DNA of 64,000 nt. Origin: Lepus europaeus (taxonomy: Eukaryota; Chordata; Mammalia; Lagomorpha; Leporidae). The DNA lies in NCBI RefSeq assembly GCF_033115175.1, contig NC_084847.1:46361905-46425904 (forward strand), given 5' to 3'. Position numbers and translations under genes: made by a program. The notes under the pieces are model-generated. The model ran no database searches. It was given only the letters and a program-made list of their open reading frames with translations, and was not told the DNA's origin. The number at the start of each line of letters is the position of its first letter. Position 1 is the first letter of the stretch. Of this stretch, positions 32,603 to 43,119 are shown one piece after another.

Positions 32603-33309
32603 GCCAAGCTTCATGGACAGAGATAACTTGCCAAAAATGACAGGCGACCAGGGAAGATTTAAATCAGCCTCTGATCACCTTTCAGGCTTGATTTTGAGAC
32701 TGGAGCCAGGAAGAAATAGGGGAATATAAAACAGGGGAACTGAAGACCATTTCTATCCATTTTCTGGCCAAAAGTTGGAAGGGATAAGGACAAAATGATA
32801 GGGAAGTAACAGGTCCAGAGAATTTCTGCTTCTGCCTCTCAGGGCTTGGACCCTGGGTGGGTGCACGAGGTAACCACTGAGGACAGGGGCTCTGACCTCA
32901 TCCTCCACTGAGATTTTGGGGGGGCCCCAGAGCGAGCACTTAGCTTGTATCACATGCTTCCTTATAGTCTAGTGCAACAAAGCAGCTCCCTTGAGTCTCA
33001 CTGAGACTGTGTGGCAGAGACTGTGCAAGAGCAGGTGGCTCTTCTGCCAAAGGGTGTGTCCAAGGTGTCCCCAGCACAGGGGATGGGTACAGATTATTAT
33101 GCCAAGGGACCTGCAGCTGCAGAAGAGCTGAGAAGGAACCAGAACATCAGCGAAGATTCCAGTGTTCCCGAAAGTGTCACACAAACTAGAAGGAGCCCAC
33201 ATGCACCAGTTCTGAATGTCAGGATTCAAGGTCAGCAGGACATTTGTGACCAGGTGACAATACAGCACCCTGGACACCACCAGGTGTCTGTGGCACGCGC
33301 ATGAGGGAT
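32603..33309. other. Single-copy stretch
   Basis: No repeat is recognised. A 97-codon plus-strand frame (33011-33304) lacks an ATG at its start (GTG) and has no domain. I leave it uncalled. Confidence 0.4.
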
Positions 33310-33620
33310 GTACTATGGTTGGCTGTATGGGTCCCTTGGAATTCATGAGTTGAAAATGTAGTCCCCAAGGTCATGTGTTGATGGTATTTGGAGGTGGGGC
33401 CTTGGGGAGGTAGCTAGGATTAGATGCGTTTATGAGGGTAGGGCTTTAGGATTGTGTTCCAAGCTTTAGGTGACCAGGAAGAGAGACCCAAGGGAGCAAG
33501 TTTGCGCTGTCTCACCATGGGGTGTTCTGAGCTGCCTTGGGACCCTGCAGAGTCTCTACCAGCCAGAGGATCTGAAGAGATGTGGCCCTTGAACTTGGAC
33601 CTCAGGACTGTGAACTACCT
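33310..33620 (+). mobile_element. MLT1-type MaLR LTR fragment
   Basis: In order: TACTATGGTTGGCTGTATGG, GTCATGTGTTGATGGTATTT, GGAGGTGGGGCCTTGGGG, ACCAGGAAGAGAGACCCAAG and CTTGAACTTGGACCTCAGGA. This is the plus-strand layout of an MLT1-family LTR. The expected AATAAA-containing 3' end is replaced by (TTCC)n. Non-coding, and the internal region is not attached. Confidence 0.75.
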
Positions 33621-33725
33621 CCCTCCTCCTTCCTCCCTTCTTCTTTCTTTCTTTCCTTCCTTCCTCCCTCCTTCCCTCCCTTCCTTCCTTCCTTCCTTCC
33701 TTCCTTCCTTCCTTCCTTCCTTCCA
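33621..33725. repeat. (TTCC)n / (CTTC)n microsatellite
   Basis: About 100 bases of pyrimidine tetranucleotides with a homogeneous TTCC core (33681-33724). All overlapping Ser/Phe- or Lys/Glu-rich frames derive from it. Confidence 0.95.
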
Positions 33726-33839
33726 TGATGTATTTACAGAAGTCCTGACTCATGTACATTTATTTGATGCTTTGGGCTTTAATCCAACATAACTTCATTT
33801 TCTTACTCAAATGTTGCATCCTTGGCATTGGGAGCTGCT

Positions 33840-35255
33840 GGCATCTGTATTTTGAATACTTTTTTTTAATGTCTGACACTATGAGATGGCTCATCTTATA
33901 TATTTGCTGCCCTGCCTTCTTATATTAGAGGATGGTACTAGAAACCAAGACCTGGGCACTGAGTGTGCTTGTTGGGGCTGAAGTATTATTACTTCTGGGC
34001 TCTCTCAGATGACAGTGTAAGGAAATACACATGTAGCTGACTTTCCATGTTTGTAAATTCTACGTGCTTGGATTCAACAAACCATGGATTGAAAATATTA
34101 AAAAATTTCCTTTGAACTGAACACATAAACTTTTCCTTATTATTATTCCCTAAATGATATAGTAAAATAACTATTTGTGTAGTTCACACAGCATTAGGTG
34201 CTATAAGTGATCTATAGTACATGGGAAGATGTTCATAGTTTAAATGCAAATAGTATGCATTTTTATATGAGGCACTTGAGTATCCATATGAGCAAAATGT
34301 GAGTATATCCTGGTGTCTTCAATTTCCATCCATTATATCATGGATCATTCCAGTGCACGTGTGTGCGCACACACACACAGATACGCCTTCTTTATCCATA
34401 ACTTCCTGCTCCCACACTGAGCAGTTTGGTTCCTACCATCCACCATGCACGTTCCGCATTACTGATATCCTATGTCCATGTATAATAGTTATCAGAATTG
34501 CTCGCTCATATACCCCCAGGAAACAACTTCATCAACTAAAATGCTAATGGATGATTCTTTTGCTGTCAGTTGTAGAGGCTCAACTCATTCCCCAAGTTTC
34601 TTAAGTCAGCACTTTTCGCCTACCCCTCTTTCAGCGAGGTCACTCCCTTCATTTATAAAACAGTTTGATTCCTCACATTCTGCATTTCATTCCAGGATTC
34701 CAGTGACCTCCTAATGATTTTGAAATTTGCATATTAGGGTTTGCTCTTGGTGCTGAAGTTCGGGGGGTTGTGACAAATACATACTGTCACGTATTCGCAA
34801 TGACAATACGTTACACAATGGTGTCACTCCCCTGAAAAATACCCTGTGCTTCAATTTTTCATTCTTTCCCCCTTTTATTTTTGAACTCCTTGCAGCCACT
34901 GATTTTTTCTATGTCACAATAGTTTTGCCTTTCCCAGAATATCATAGTGTTGGGATCACACAGTAGGTACCTGCACCTCTGACTCTTTCCACAGCTATGT
35001 GCACACAGGCTCACATACCACTCACCTGCGGATAGCCATTTCTCTCCTGCTGCCGTCTATCATCATTCAGAAGGGGCCTCTTTTCCAGTGAACCTCGGAT
35101 ACAAATAGAGAAGTTTCTATTGCCCATGTCCATGGGCCATGTCCCATCGGCTAAAGGGCTGATCTCCAACACTTACAGTTTTGATTCCTTCAAATAAGTC
35201 CATGTTTTTATTTTATTTTGCTTGCTTGTATATTCCAATGACATTGCTTATTCTT
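33840..35255 (-). mobile_element. Ancient L1M-like sequence (provisional)
   Basis: The right part (34740-35000: TACATACTGTCACGTATTCG, TGCAGCCACTGATTTTTTCT, TTTTGCCTTTCCCAGAATAT, GTTGGGATCACACAGTAGG) matches the antisense 3' UTR of old L1M elements. The left part (33910-34030: GGATGGTACTAGAAACCAAG, GGGCTCTCTCAGATGACAGT) is an old repeat of the same class as 11.7-11.9 kb. Confidence 0.5.
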
Positions 35256-35257
35256 AA

Positions 35258-35263
35258 ATTATA

Positions 35264-35325
<62 letters not shown>

Positions 35326-35576
35326 TCCATCCACTGCTTCAGTCCCCAAAGCCTGCCATAGTGGGAGATAGGCCAGGCTGCCACTAGGAGCAAGGAACTG
35401 AATCTGAGTCTCCCACTTGGGTGGCAGGAACCCAAGTACTTGAGCCAGCGCCTGTGGCTTCCCAGAGTGCACATTCTCATGAGATCTGGAGTGGAGCCCA
35501 GACTCAAACCCAGGCAGTTTGACATGGGTGGCAAGTGTCCCTAGCAGCGGCTTAAGTGTTAAACCGACCGTAACGC
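35258..35576 (-). mobile_element. CSINE, old and diverged
   Basis: A 58-base (GA)n starts the antisense copy. GCTTCCATCCACTGCTTCAG, GGTGGCAGGAACCCAAGTAC and a degraded head (GTTAAACCGACCGTAACGCC) follow. Its left edge (A-tail) is reduced to TAAATTATATTT. Confidence 0.88.
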
Positions 35577-36069
35577 CTTATCTTCAAACTTCAAAAATTT
35601 TACTAGCACAAATGTGAGTCATCGGTTTTGCCAAGAAGTTATGATCTGCTAGGACTTTCATTCTTATTCTTTATCCAGCTCAGAGAAAAACTTCTTATCT
35701 TCTGTATTATTACCTCTCTTCTATAATTTCGTTTTATTTCTTGGTAACATTTTTTATTTCATAGCTCCATTCTTTGCCCTACATATTTAATGCAAATCTC
35801 TGGATGTGTTTATATTTGTGTCCTTTGCATCTGCATTCTAGAAGAATTCTAGTTTTTATCCTGTTTCAAAACTTTGGTTTATTTTTCAATGAAACGTCAT
35901 GTACTTTTTATTGTGTCTGATGTGCATTTTTATTCTGTTCCTGGTTGCTTTCCTCTTTCCCACGTGTACCTCCCCATTCACCTTGTCGTATTCTCTCCCT
36001 GCTGTCTTTGCCCCAGATTCACAAAGGCCCATGCCCTCCCAGATTCTTCACCATGACCCCCAAAAACAT
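35577..36069. other. AT-rich stretch, possibly old LINE
   Basis: T-rich sequence without a clear family. It may continue the L1/HAL1-like sequence left of the SINE (TCTTATTCTTTATCCAGCTC). Confidence 0.3.
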
Positions 36070-36287
36070 GGTTTATTTATTTTCAAGGGGCTGCAACAAG
36101 AAATTGGGAAGTCAGTCCAGGTCTCCCAAGGAGGAGGCCGGAACTCAATTGCTTGAGCTGTCATTGCTGTCTCCCAGAGAGTGAATTAGCAGGAAGCTGG
36201 AATCAGGAGCTGGAGCCAGGAGTGAAACCCACACATGCTGATATGGAACACTGGCATCTTAGTCACCAGGCTACACACCTGCTCTCT
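36070..36287 (-). mobile_element. CSINE, old, truncated
   Basis: GTTTATTTATTTTCAAGG joins directly to the middle of the body (CAGTCCAGGTCTCCCAAGG), so the purine stretch and the GGTTCACTCC block are deleted. GTGAATTAGCAGGAAGCTGG and CAGGCTACACACCTGC complete it. Confidence 0.8.
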
Positions 36288-36869
36288 AAAGGACAGAGTT
36301 TCTTAAATTTGCTTTTTGTTTCTAAAATGCCGTCTTCAGGAATAAGTTTTGCCTTTAACACAATGTGTCCCCTCCTGCCTGTCACAATGTCTTCTCATAG
36401 CCTCATGCGCGTCTCTTCATTCTCTCTGAAGATGGACATTTGCCAATTTTTAGAGTTCAACTGGTGTCCATCTGGTCTGGAACTGTGGGACTTATCTGAC
36501 TGTTGGACTTCCTAGCTACTGGAGAATTTATAAAATTAACAAAAACAACACACCCTCTTTCCGTCTTGCTTTCTACCTACAATGTTTTCATATAATATAT
36601 TTCAATAACAAGCATCCTGTTTATAACAGTTTCCCTTCTGTAGCATATACCAACCATCAGGGAAGCTTAGTTTCTTGGAGACTAAGACCTGCAATGAGCT
36701 GAAGCAGAAAGAAGAGTTGAATAGATGCAGCTAAGAGTTCCCCATGATGCAAGCAACCTCAGCAATGGTCACACACCCAGGAGATGGGCAGGTAGTTTTC
36801 AGGTTTCTGCAGCCTCCATGGCTTAGCATCAGAGACATATTAATAGACAAACCAACTGGACACATGCTC
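36288..36869. other. Single-copy stretch
   Basis: No repeat, gene or regulatory block recognised. Confidence 0.4.
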
Positions 36870-36879
36870 AGAGGGTGAG

Positions 36880-36886
36880 TGGATAG

Positions 36887-36918
<32 letters not shown>

Positions 36919-36996
36919 GTGGATAAATGGATGGATGGATAGATGGAGTTCTGAAACACTCCTAATTATCACGCATTTTGGATGATGGATAGATGG

Positions 36997-37030
<34 letters not shown>

Positions 37031-37085
37031 AAATGGATGGATGGATGGATGGATGGATAGATGGATGGGTGAATGGATAGATAGA
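36880..37085. repeat. (GGAT)n microsatellite in two blocks
   Basis: Two GGAT/GGAC/AGAT blocks (36880-36945 and 36983-37085) are separated by 37 bases of non-repetitive DNA. The Ser/His/Ile/Pro-rich minus-strand frame here is a translation of the repeat. Confidence 0.95.
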
Positions 37086-37089
37086 ATGC

Positions 37090-38289
37090 TAAAACATTAC
37101 TGAGATAAATGAGACACACAGGATTGCTAATTTGGATTTCTGAAACAGCACTTTATGTTACTGCTGATATATCAATGGGTCCTGCTATGACTGAAATCAT
37201 AAGTGGCTTCAGGTCATGTGAAGGAAATTTCTCATTGGGGGCACCCTATCTTTATTGGGTACTTTTGTGAGTGTGTTTTCACAAATCGCAAGGTGAAACT
37301 TGGTCCAGGTCACCAACACTGTGATGGGAGTAGCTGATAACTGCCTGGAACCAGCAGCCTTAATTGGAATTTTGAAACAACATAGTGGATGATATCATGG
37401 CTATTTACAGCATAGTACAACTTTTGTATTAACTTAGATAATTCATAAATGGGATTTAGCCCAGTGTCTGAAACATGGTATGCACCCCATGACCAAATGT
37501 CATGACCATTGTCTTTAACCAAATATAATTTAATATATATATGACCAAATATATGATTTATATATAATATATATATAATTTAATATATATAACCAAATAT
37601 AATTCCTTTAATATGTCCTTTAAGAATTATAACATTATCAAAGAAAATAGGACTACACTGTGTTCTTTGGGGTAGACTCTGTCAGAGTAAAGTAAAATCT
37701 AAGCAGCTTAAGAAATAAAATGTATGATCCCTCCAATGAAGTCTGATGCAAACAGAGATGCACTTCCCCATTTCCTAGTCTTGCCACGGAGGGAGAGAAC
37801 AGGGCCTCCAAGGTCACATAGCAGAGGAAGAGACACAGTAGGAGATGCACTGGCTTCTCATTATCTTCAGCTGGAAGTGGCATGTACCATTCCAGCACAT
37901 GCAATGGCTGGAATTAGTTACCTGGCGTCAATCTAACTGATAGGCTTGGAAACAGAGAACATACAGATAGATCGTGAGCTCTTAATCTGTCATAGGTTAA
38001 AAAGATGGAAATGCTAATTATCACACATTTTGGATAAGACTTCAAAATCAATTTCATTGAAATTATTGATCTGTTTTTTTAAAGAGCTACTAACTATAGC
38101 CAATTATATGAGGTGGCAAAACACATGAGTAAATTATAGCTCAAAAGCTAAAAGAAAATAGAGATATATAATTAAAAATAGAAAGGCATTTAAAAATAAG
38201 TGTAAGCCCCCACACCCCCACTAAATAAATATACATTAACCCATATTGAAAGAATATAATTCCTTAAAAACCTAAAGACCTTTTCTTTT
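37090..38289. other. Single-copy AT-rich stretch
   Basis: No gene. At 37525-37605 the sequence ACCAAATATAATT recurs inside (AT)n DNA as a small imperfect local duplication. The rest shows no family. Confidence 0.45.
37525..37608. repeat. (AT)-rich local duplication
   Basis: Units ending in TATATATATAACCAAATATA or a near variant occur about three times, producing a cruciform-prone AT tract. Confidence 0.7.
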
Positions 38290-38943
38290 TTAGAACAATA
38301 TTTATTTGTTTCGGCTTCATTTGAAAGGCAGTGAGACACAGAAAGAGAGACAAAGATCTTCCATCAGCTGGTTAACTCTCCAAATGTCCACAATGGCCAG
38401 AACTGGGCAAGGTTAAACTCACTCCAGGTCTCCCATGTGGGTGTCAGGGACCCAAGTATTTACATTTTTAAAATTTTTTAAATTTATTATTTATTTGAAG
38501 TCAGAGTTACACACAGAGAGAAGGAGAGACAGAGAGAGAGAGAGAGAGGTCTTCCATCCACTGGTTCACTTCCGAATTGGCCACAACGGCCAGAGTTGTG
38601 CCTGATCTGAAGCCAGGAGCCAGGAGTTTCTTCTGGGTCTCCCAAGTGGGTGCAGGGGCCCAAGGACTTGCACCATCTTCTATTGTTTTCCCAGGCCATA
38701 GCAGAGAGCTTGATTGGAAGTGGAGCAGCCGGGATACGAACTGGCGCCCATATGGGATGCCAGAACAGCAGGCAGAGATTTTACCTGCTATGCCACAGTG
38801 CCGGCCCCCAGGGACCTAAGTATTTGAATCATCACCTGCTGCCTCCCAGGTACCCATTAGCAGGAAGCTGAATGGGGAACATAGATATTGATAGGGGATT
38901 CAGGTGTCCCAGGTAGCACCTTCATTGCTGTACCAAATGCCCA
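38290..38943 (-). mobile_element. CSINE, old, split by a nested CSINE
   Basis: Tail and body at 38290-38461, head at 38809-38943 (CTGTACCAAATGCCC). CAGGGACCCAAGTATTT (38445-38461) and CAGGGACCTAAGTATTT (38809-38825) are the duplication made by the inner insertion. Confidence 0.92.
38462..38808 (-). mobile_element. CSINE nested in an older CSINE
   Basis: A complete antisense copy: TTTATTATTTATTTGAAGTC, (GA)n, ATCCACTGGTTCACTTCC, head TATGCCACAGTGCCGGCCC. The 17-base duplication has one mismatch. Confidence 0.94.
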
Positions 38944-38957
38944 ATTAGAAAATCATC

Positions 38958-39291
38958 TTTTTTTTTTCTTTTTGACAGGCAGAGTTAGACAGTGAGAGAG
39001 AAAAAGAGACAGAGAGCAAGGTCTTCCTTCCGTGGTTCACCCCCCAAATGGCTGCTACGGCTGGCGTGCTGCGCTGATCCGAAGCCAGGAGCCAGGTGTT
39101 TCCTCCTGGTATCTCACACAGGTGCAGGGCCCAAGCACTTGGGCCATCTTCCACTGCCTTCCCAGGCCACAGCAGAGAGCTGGACTGGAAGAAGAACAAC
39201 TGGGACAGAATCTGGCGCCCCGACTGGGACTAGAACCTGGGGCACCAGCGCCGCAGGCGGAGGATTAGCCTAGTGAGCCACGGCGCAGGCC
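38958..39291 (-). mobile_element. CSINE, young type, with target-site duplication
   Basis: AGAAAATCATCTT lies on both sides (38946 and 39292). The young-type body (GGCTGCTACGGCTGGCGTGC) and head (GAGCCACGGCGCAGGCC) are intact. Confidence 0.95.
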
Positions 39292-39616
39292 AGAAAATCA
39301 TCTTGTAGAGAAATCAGGTTATTAGCATTCTCAGAGACACCCAAGTCCTGAACTGTTTTTATTTTCCAGTTTCAGAAATCAATAGTAAGTCTGAATTAAA
39401 TCCTTTCCTATGTTCTCTGAAATTGTGTGTGCTGTTTAAAAACGAGGGCAAATATTTTTTAAAAATGGGTTTTCAGATTTCTATTTCTGACCAAGAAGGA
39501 ATAGCACCAATTGGATTTACCCTCTCATCTGAAACAACAGCAATAACAGAATCTAAAAGGCATAAGAAACAACGGTTGTAAAGATACTACAATAAGGATA
39601 TAAAGAACAGGCAACC
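39292..39616 (+). other. AT-rich stretch, possibly old L1
   Basis: TTCTGACCAAGAAGGAATAG, TTTACCCTCTCATCTGAAAC and AAGAACAGGCAACCTGG hint at the 5' part of an old L1 on the plus strand, which would agree with the L1 fragment at 40.5-41.2 kb. Weak. Confidence 0.3.
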
Positions 39617-39822
39617 TGGGAGGGGCATTGCGGTGCCCTGAGTTATGCCACCTCTTGGGAGAGCTGCATCCCACTTGGGAGTGCCCATTCAAGTCCTAGC
39701 TGCTTTGCTTCTGACACAACTTCCTGCTAATATGCATGGGAAGGCAGCAGAAGATGGTCCAAGTACTTGAGTCCCTCCCACCCACATGGGAGACCCCGGT
39801 TCCTGGCTCTGGCTCCTGCCTA
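39617..39822 (+). mobile_element. CSINE, older type, 3'-truncated at a junction
   Basis: The plus copy runs from GGGCATTGCGGTGCCCTG to CCCCGGTTCCTGGCTCTGG, then stops. The next bases are the head of a younger copy. No (CT)n or A-tail of its own survives. Confidence 0.8.
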
Positions 39823-40163
39823 GCCACGGCTCACTAGGCTAATCCTCCGCCTGCGGCACTGGCACCCTGGGTTCTAGTCCCGGTCGGGGCACCGGATTCT
39901 GTCCCGGTTGCTCCTCTTCCAGTCCAGCTCTCTGCTGTGGCCTGGGAGGGCAGTGGAGGATGGCCCAAGTGCTTGGGCCCTGCGCCCACATGGGAGATCA
40001 GGAGGAAACACCTGGCTCCTGGCTTCGGATCAGCGCAGCACGCCAGCTGTAGCGGCCATTTGGGGGGTGAACCAATGGAAGGAAGACCTTGCTCTCTGTC
40101 TTTCCCTCTCACTGTCTATAACTCTACCTGTCAAATAAATAAAATAAAAAATCTTTAAAAAAA
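39823..40163 (+). mobile_element. CSINE, young type, joined to an older copy
   Basis: Starts slightly inside the head (CTAGCCACGGCTCACTAGGC) and is otherwise full length through B-box GGTTCTAGTCC, a short (CT)n and TGTCAAATAAATAAAATAAA. No flanking duplication is evident, unlike most young copies here. Confidence 0.92.
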
Positions 40164-40227
40164 TCTTCCCATTAAAATCTCTGGAGATCCAAATGACTGC
40201 CTTGGTGAGGTCACCTAAACAAATTGT

Positions 40228-40279
40228 TTTTTTTTTAAAAGATTTATTTATTTTATTGGAAAGGCAGAGTTACACAGAG

Positions 40280-40317
<38 letters not shown>

Positions 40318-40531
40318 CTTCTATCCACTGGTTCACTCCCCAGGTGGCCGCAACGTCCAGAGCTCTGCTGATCCAAAGCCAGGAGCCAGGAGCTTCTTCC
40401 AGGTCTCCCACGTGGGTGCAGGGGCCCAAGGACTTGGGCCATCTTCTACTGCTTTCCCAGGCCATAGCAGAGAGCTGGATCAGAAATGGAGCAGCCGAAA
40501 CTCGAGCTGACTCCCATAAGGGATGCTGGTC
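40228..40531 (-). mobile_element. CSINE, with target-site duplication, head-truncated
   Basis: CACCTAAACAAATT (40211) and CACATCTAAACAAATTTT (40530) flank it. The body ends at GGGATGCTGGTCAC, so roughly 50 bases of the tRNA-like head are missing. The duplication shows that the truncation occurred at insertion. Confidence 0.92.
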
Positions 40532-40934
40532 ACATCTAAACAAATTTTACTAGAGAAATAACACTGCTTATATTACACATAAACTCCTTCAAAAAAACCA
40601 AAAAAGCTGAGCCTACTTCCCAACTCTTTACTTGCAGCCAGCATTATCTTGATATTTTTAAATAAAAGAAATACTTCTAAAATTTTATTTGGGGTGGGGA
40701 AGGAAGTTCCTATCTGCTGCTTCACTCCTCAAAGGACCATAATGGCCAGCCTTGGGCCAGGCAAAAGTCGGCATCCAGGATCTCAGTGCAGGTCACCCAG
40801 GTGGGTGGCAGGAACCCAAGTGCTTGAGCCATCATCTGCTTGCTCCCATGGTGCACTTCAGCAGGATGCCAGATTTGGGAGTGGAGCTGAGTTGCAAATC
40901 CAGGTACTCCAATGTGGAATACAAGAATCCTAGC

Positions 40935-41006
40935 TTGGGGAGTGAACCAGCGGAAGGAAGACCTTTCTCTCTGTCTCTCTCTCTCACTGTCTAACTCTGC
41001 CTGTCA

Positions 41007-41043
<37 letters not shown>
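40935..41043 (+). mobile_element. 5'-truncated CSINE tail with (AAT)n
   Basis: Only the last part of the SINE is present (GGGGAGTGAACCAGCGGAAG, (CT)n, CTGCCTGTCAAAT) followed by about eleven AAT units. It has a perfect 12-base target-site duplication, so it was inserted in this truncated form. Confidence 0.93.
41008..41043. repeat. (AAT)n microsatellite at a SINE tail
   Basis: About eleven to twelve AAT units form the A-rich tail of the truncated SINE. Confidence 0.95.
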
Positions 41044-41045
<2 letters not shown>

Positions 41046-41299
41046 GAATCCTAGCCAGCATATTAACTACTACACCAAATACCCTATCTGATTTTTAATA
41101 GCCATGAAAACATCACAAGAAATTTACAGAACAATATCCTTCAAGACCATGGATGCAGAAATTCAGAACCACATTTTGACAAAGCCAATCCAACATAATA
41201 TGCAAAGGATAACACAATGCAACTGAAGAGGGTTTTAATCTCAGAAATGTAAGGTTTTTATTTTTCAGTTTAATCACTTTTATTTCAAGTGTATTTTTT

Positions 41300-41636
41300 A
41301 AGATTTATTTATTTATTTGAAAGTCAGAGTTACACACAGAGAGAAGGAGAGGCAGAGAGAGAGAGAGAGAGAGAGAGAGGTCTTCCATCTGCTGGTTCAC
41401 TCCCCAATTAGCCACAACGGCCGGAGCTGCGCCGATCCGAAGGCAGCAGCCAGGAGCTTGTTCCGGATCTCCCACACGGGTGCAGGGGCCCAAGGACTTG
41501 GGCCATCTTCTACTGCTTTCCCAGGCCATAGCAGAGAGCTAGATTGGAAGTGGAGCAGCCGGGACTTGAACCGGTGCCCATATGGGATGTGGGCACTGCA
41601 AGTGGCAGCTTCACCCGCTGCACCACAGTGCCGGCC
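41300..41636 (-). mobile_element. CSINE, with target-site duplication
   Basis: TTCAAGTGTATTTTT (41284) and TTCAAGTGCATTTTT (41638) flank a complete antisense copy whose head reads GCACCACAGTGCCGGCCCC. Confidence 0.95.
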
Positions 41637-41856
41637 CCTTCAAGTGCATTTTTAAAATCATAAATGAAGTTCTGTAATCCAAAGCTGAAATAGTTATTCT
41701 TCATAGCTTTAGAATTCAAGCAATTCCAGACCATGCTTCATAATTGTGGGATTCTTTGCTATTTTTTCAGATTTCTGAGACCTTACATTTAGACTACTCC
41801 ATTCTAAATGTGCAGTCTTAGACAACTAATTGTACACATGTTGATTAGAGAGTTTT

Positions 41857-42184
41857 TTTTTTCCTAAAAAATTTATTTGAAAGGCAGATTTACAGAGAGA
41901 GAGGGAGAGCCAGAGGGAGAGAGATCTTCCATCTGCTGGTTCACTCCCCCAGACGGCTGCAATGGACAAGGATGGTCCAGGCTGAAGCCAGGAGCCAGGA
42001 GCTTCATCCAGGTCTCTCATGTGAGTGCAGGGGCCCAGACATTTGAGTCATCTTCTGCTGCTTTTCCAGGCACATTAGCAGGGAGCTGGATCGGAAATGG
42101 AGCAGCTGGGAGTAGAACGGGCACCCATATGGGATACCAGCGTAGTAGGCAGCAGCTTTACCCGCTACACCACACTGCCGGCCT
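41857..42184 (-). mobile_element. CSINE, older type
   Basis: T-run, AAATTTATTTGAAAGGCAG, short (GA)n, ATCTGCTGGTTCACTCCC and head ACACCACACTGCCGGCC. Flanks share AGAGTTTT (41849 and 42188). Confidence 0.93.
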
Positions 42185-43100
42185 CAAGAGTTTTCTGAAA
42201 ATTAGTCCATTAAATATAGAGAATGGTTTCTGCCCAAACATCGGCAGAGAAGGAGAAATAGCAAACACCCATCAAGCAATCATTTATCCACTTCAAAAAC
42301 AACAAAACCAGTGGTGTTCGCTATCATAAAAGGGAACATGTACAATTAAATTACTTTTGTTCTTTGGTAACATCTTATTCCCCTTGTGGGTCTCAATCCT
42401 ATTTAAAGATATTTTCTATAATGTCACCATTGGGATTTACTGAATAAGATTCCTGAATGTTATTCCGTGGAGAAACAGGCTACTTTTGAGCAAAAAGGGT
42501 TGTTTGGTAACTTCCTTCTCAAATGCTTCTTTTAAATGAAAAATAGTTAATGGAAACATTTTAAACTCAACTTTGGGTACTAGACACATACCACCCATCG
42601 ACGACAAAAAAGGAAGTAAAAACTGTCTTCTTTAAGGAAATTTTCTGTCTTCACTGGTTAACACTGCAACCTCCTCACCTTTTATTTATTTATTTTTGAC
42701 TGCCTAATTCAGAATTTAAAGGTTTAAAATTTTGCATTTCAGTGCAGTAAGAATTCTTTTTCCAATGATCCGCATAACTCAGATGCCTGGTAACAGGCAC
42801 CGGAAAACATTCTTAGGTTTCATTGAGGATAATGAAGTAAGAGGTGAAAATGGACCGAAGGCGCCACTTCTCTCCAGCATCCTCAAATTCGGAATAGCTC
42901 CACTTAATAAGTCAACACGACAATCTTAAAAAATCAAAGTTAGATCACTGTGGAAGCCAACAAAAATGACTCCCTTCTCCCCAGACGATAACCAACACGG
43001 TTCTATTCACTCCCTCTTCTTCCCCAGCCAAACAGGGAGGTAGCAGAAGCTGCAGCCTTTCTCTCTGGAACTCCTAAAACATCGCTGCTATTTGCCCAAA
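42185..43100. other. Single-copy flank of the CpG island
   Basis: Repeat-free except for a TTTATTTATTTATTT near 42682. A 65-codon plus-strand frame (42732-42929, lacking a clear coding signature) follows an acceptor-like TTGCATTTCAG near 42733. This could be an exon or chance. Confidence 0.4.
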
Positions 43101-43119
43101 ACTGCAGGTTCGCTTATTT

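Larger units (their letters stand above)
40684..41089 (-). mobile_element. CSINE, old, split by a tail-only SINE
   Basis: Body at 40684-40934 (CTATCTGCTGCTTCACTCCT, GGTGGCAGGAACCCAAGTGC), head at 41044-41089 (TACTACACCAAATACCC). The perfect 12-base duplication AAGAATCCTAGC (40923-40934, 41044-41055) marks the insertion between the parts. Confidence 0.9.
40532..41240 (+). mobile_element. Old L1 ORF2 fragment, interrupted by SINEs
   Basis: The right part (41100-41230: GAAATTTACAGAACAATATC, CATGGATGCAGAAATTCAG, ACAAAGCCAATCCAACATAA) corresponds to the reverse-transcriptase region of L1 ORF2 on the plus strand, heavily decayed. The SINEs at 40684-41090 lie between it and 40532-40680, which may be the same element. 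Confidence 0.5.

Noticed and set aside
33011..33304. 97-codon plus-strand frame with balanced composition
   Set aside because: An in-frame TGA lies just upstream and the frame begins with GTG. No family was recognised.
36880..37085. CRISPR-like alternation of repeats and spacers
   Set aside because: The window is mammalian nuclear DNA and the array is a tetranucleotide microsatellite with one interruption.
36868..37119. Regular Ser/His/Ile/Pro-rich repeat protein
   Set aside because: It is simply (GGAT)n read in one frame.
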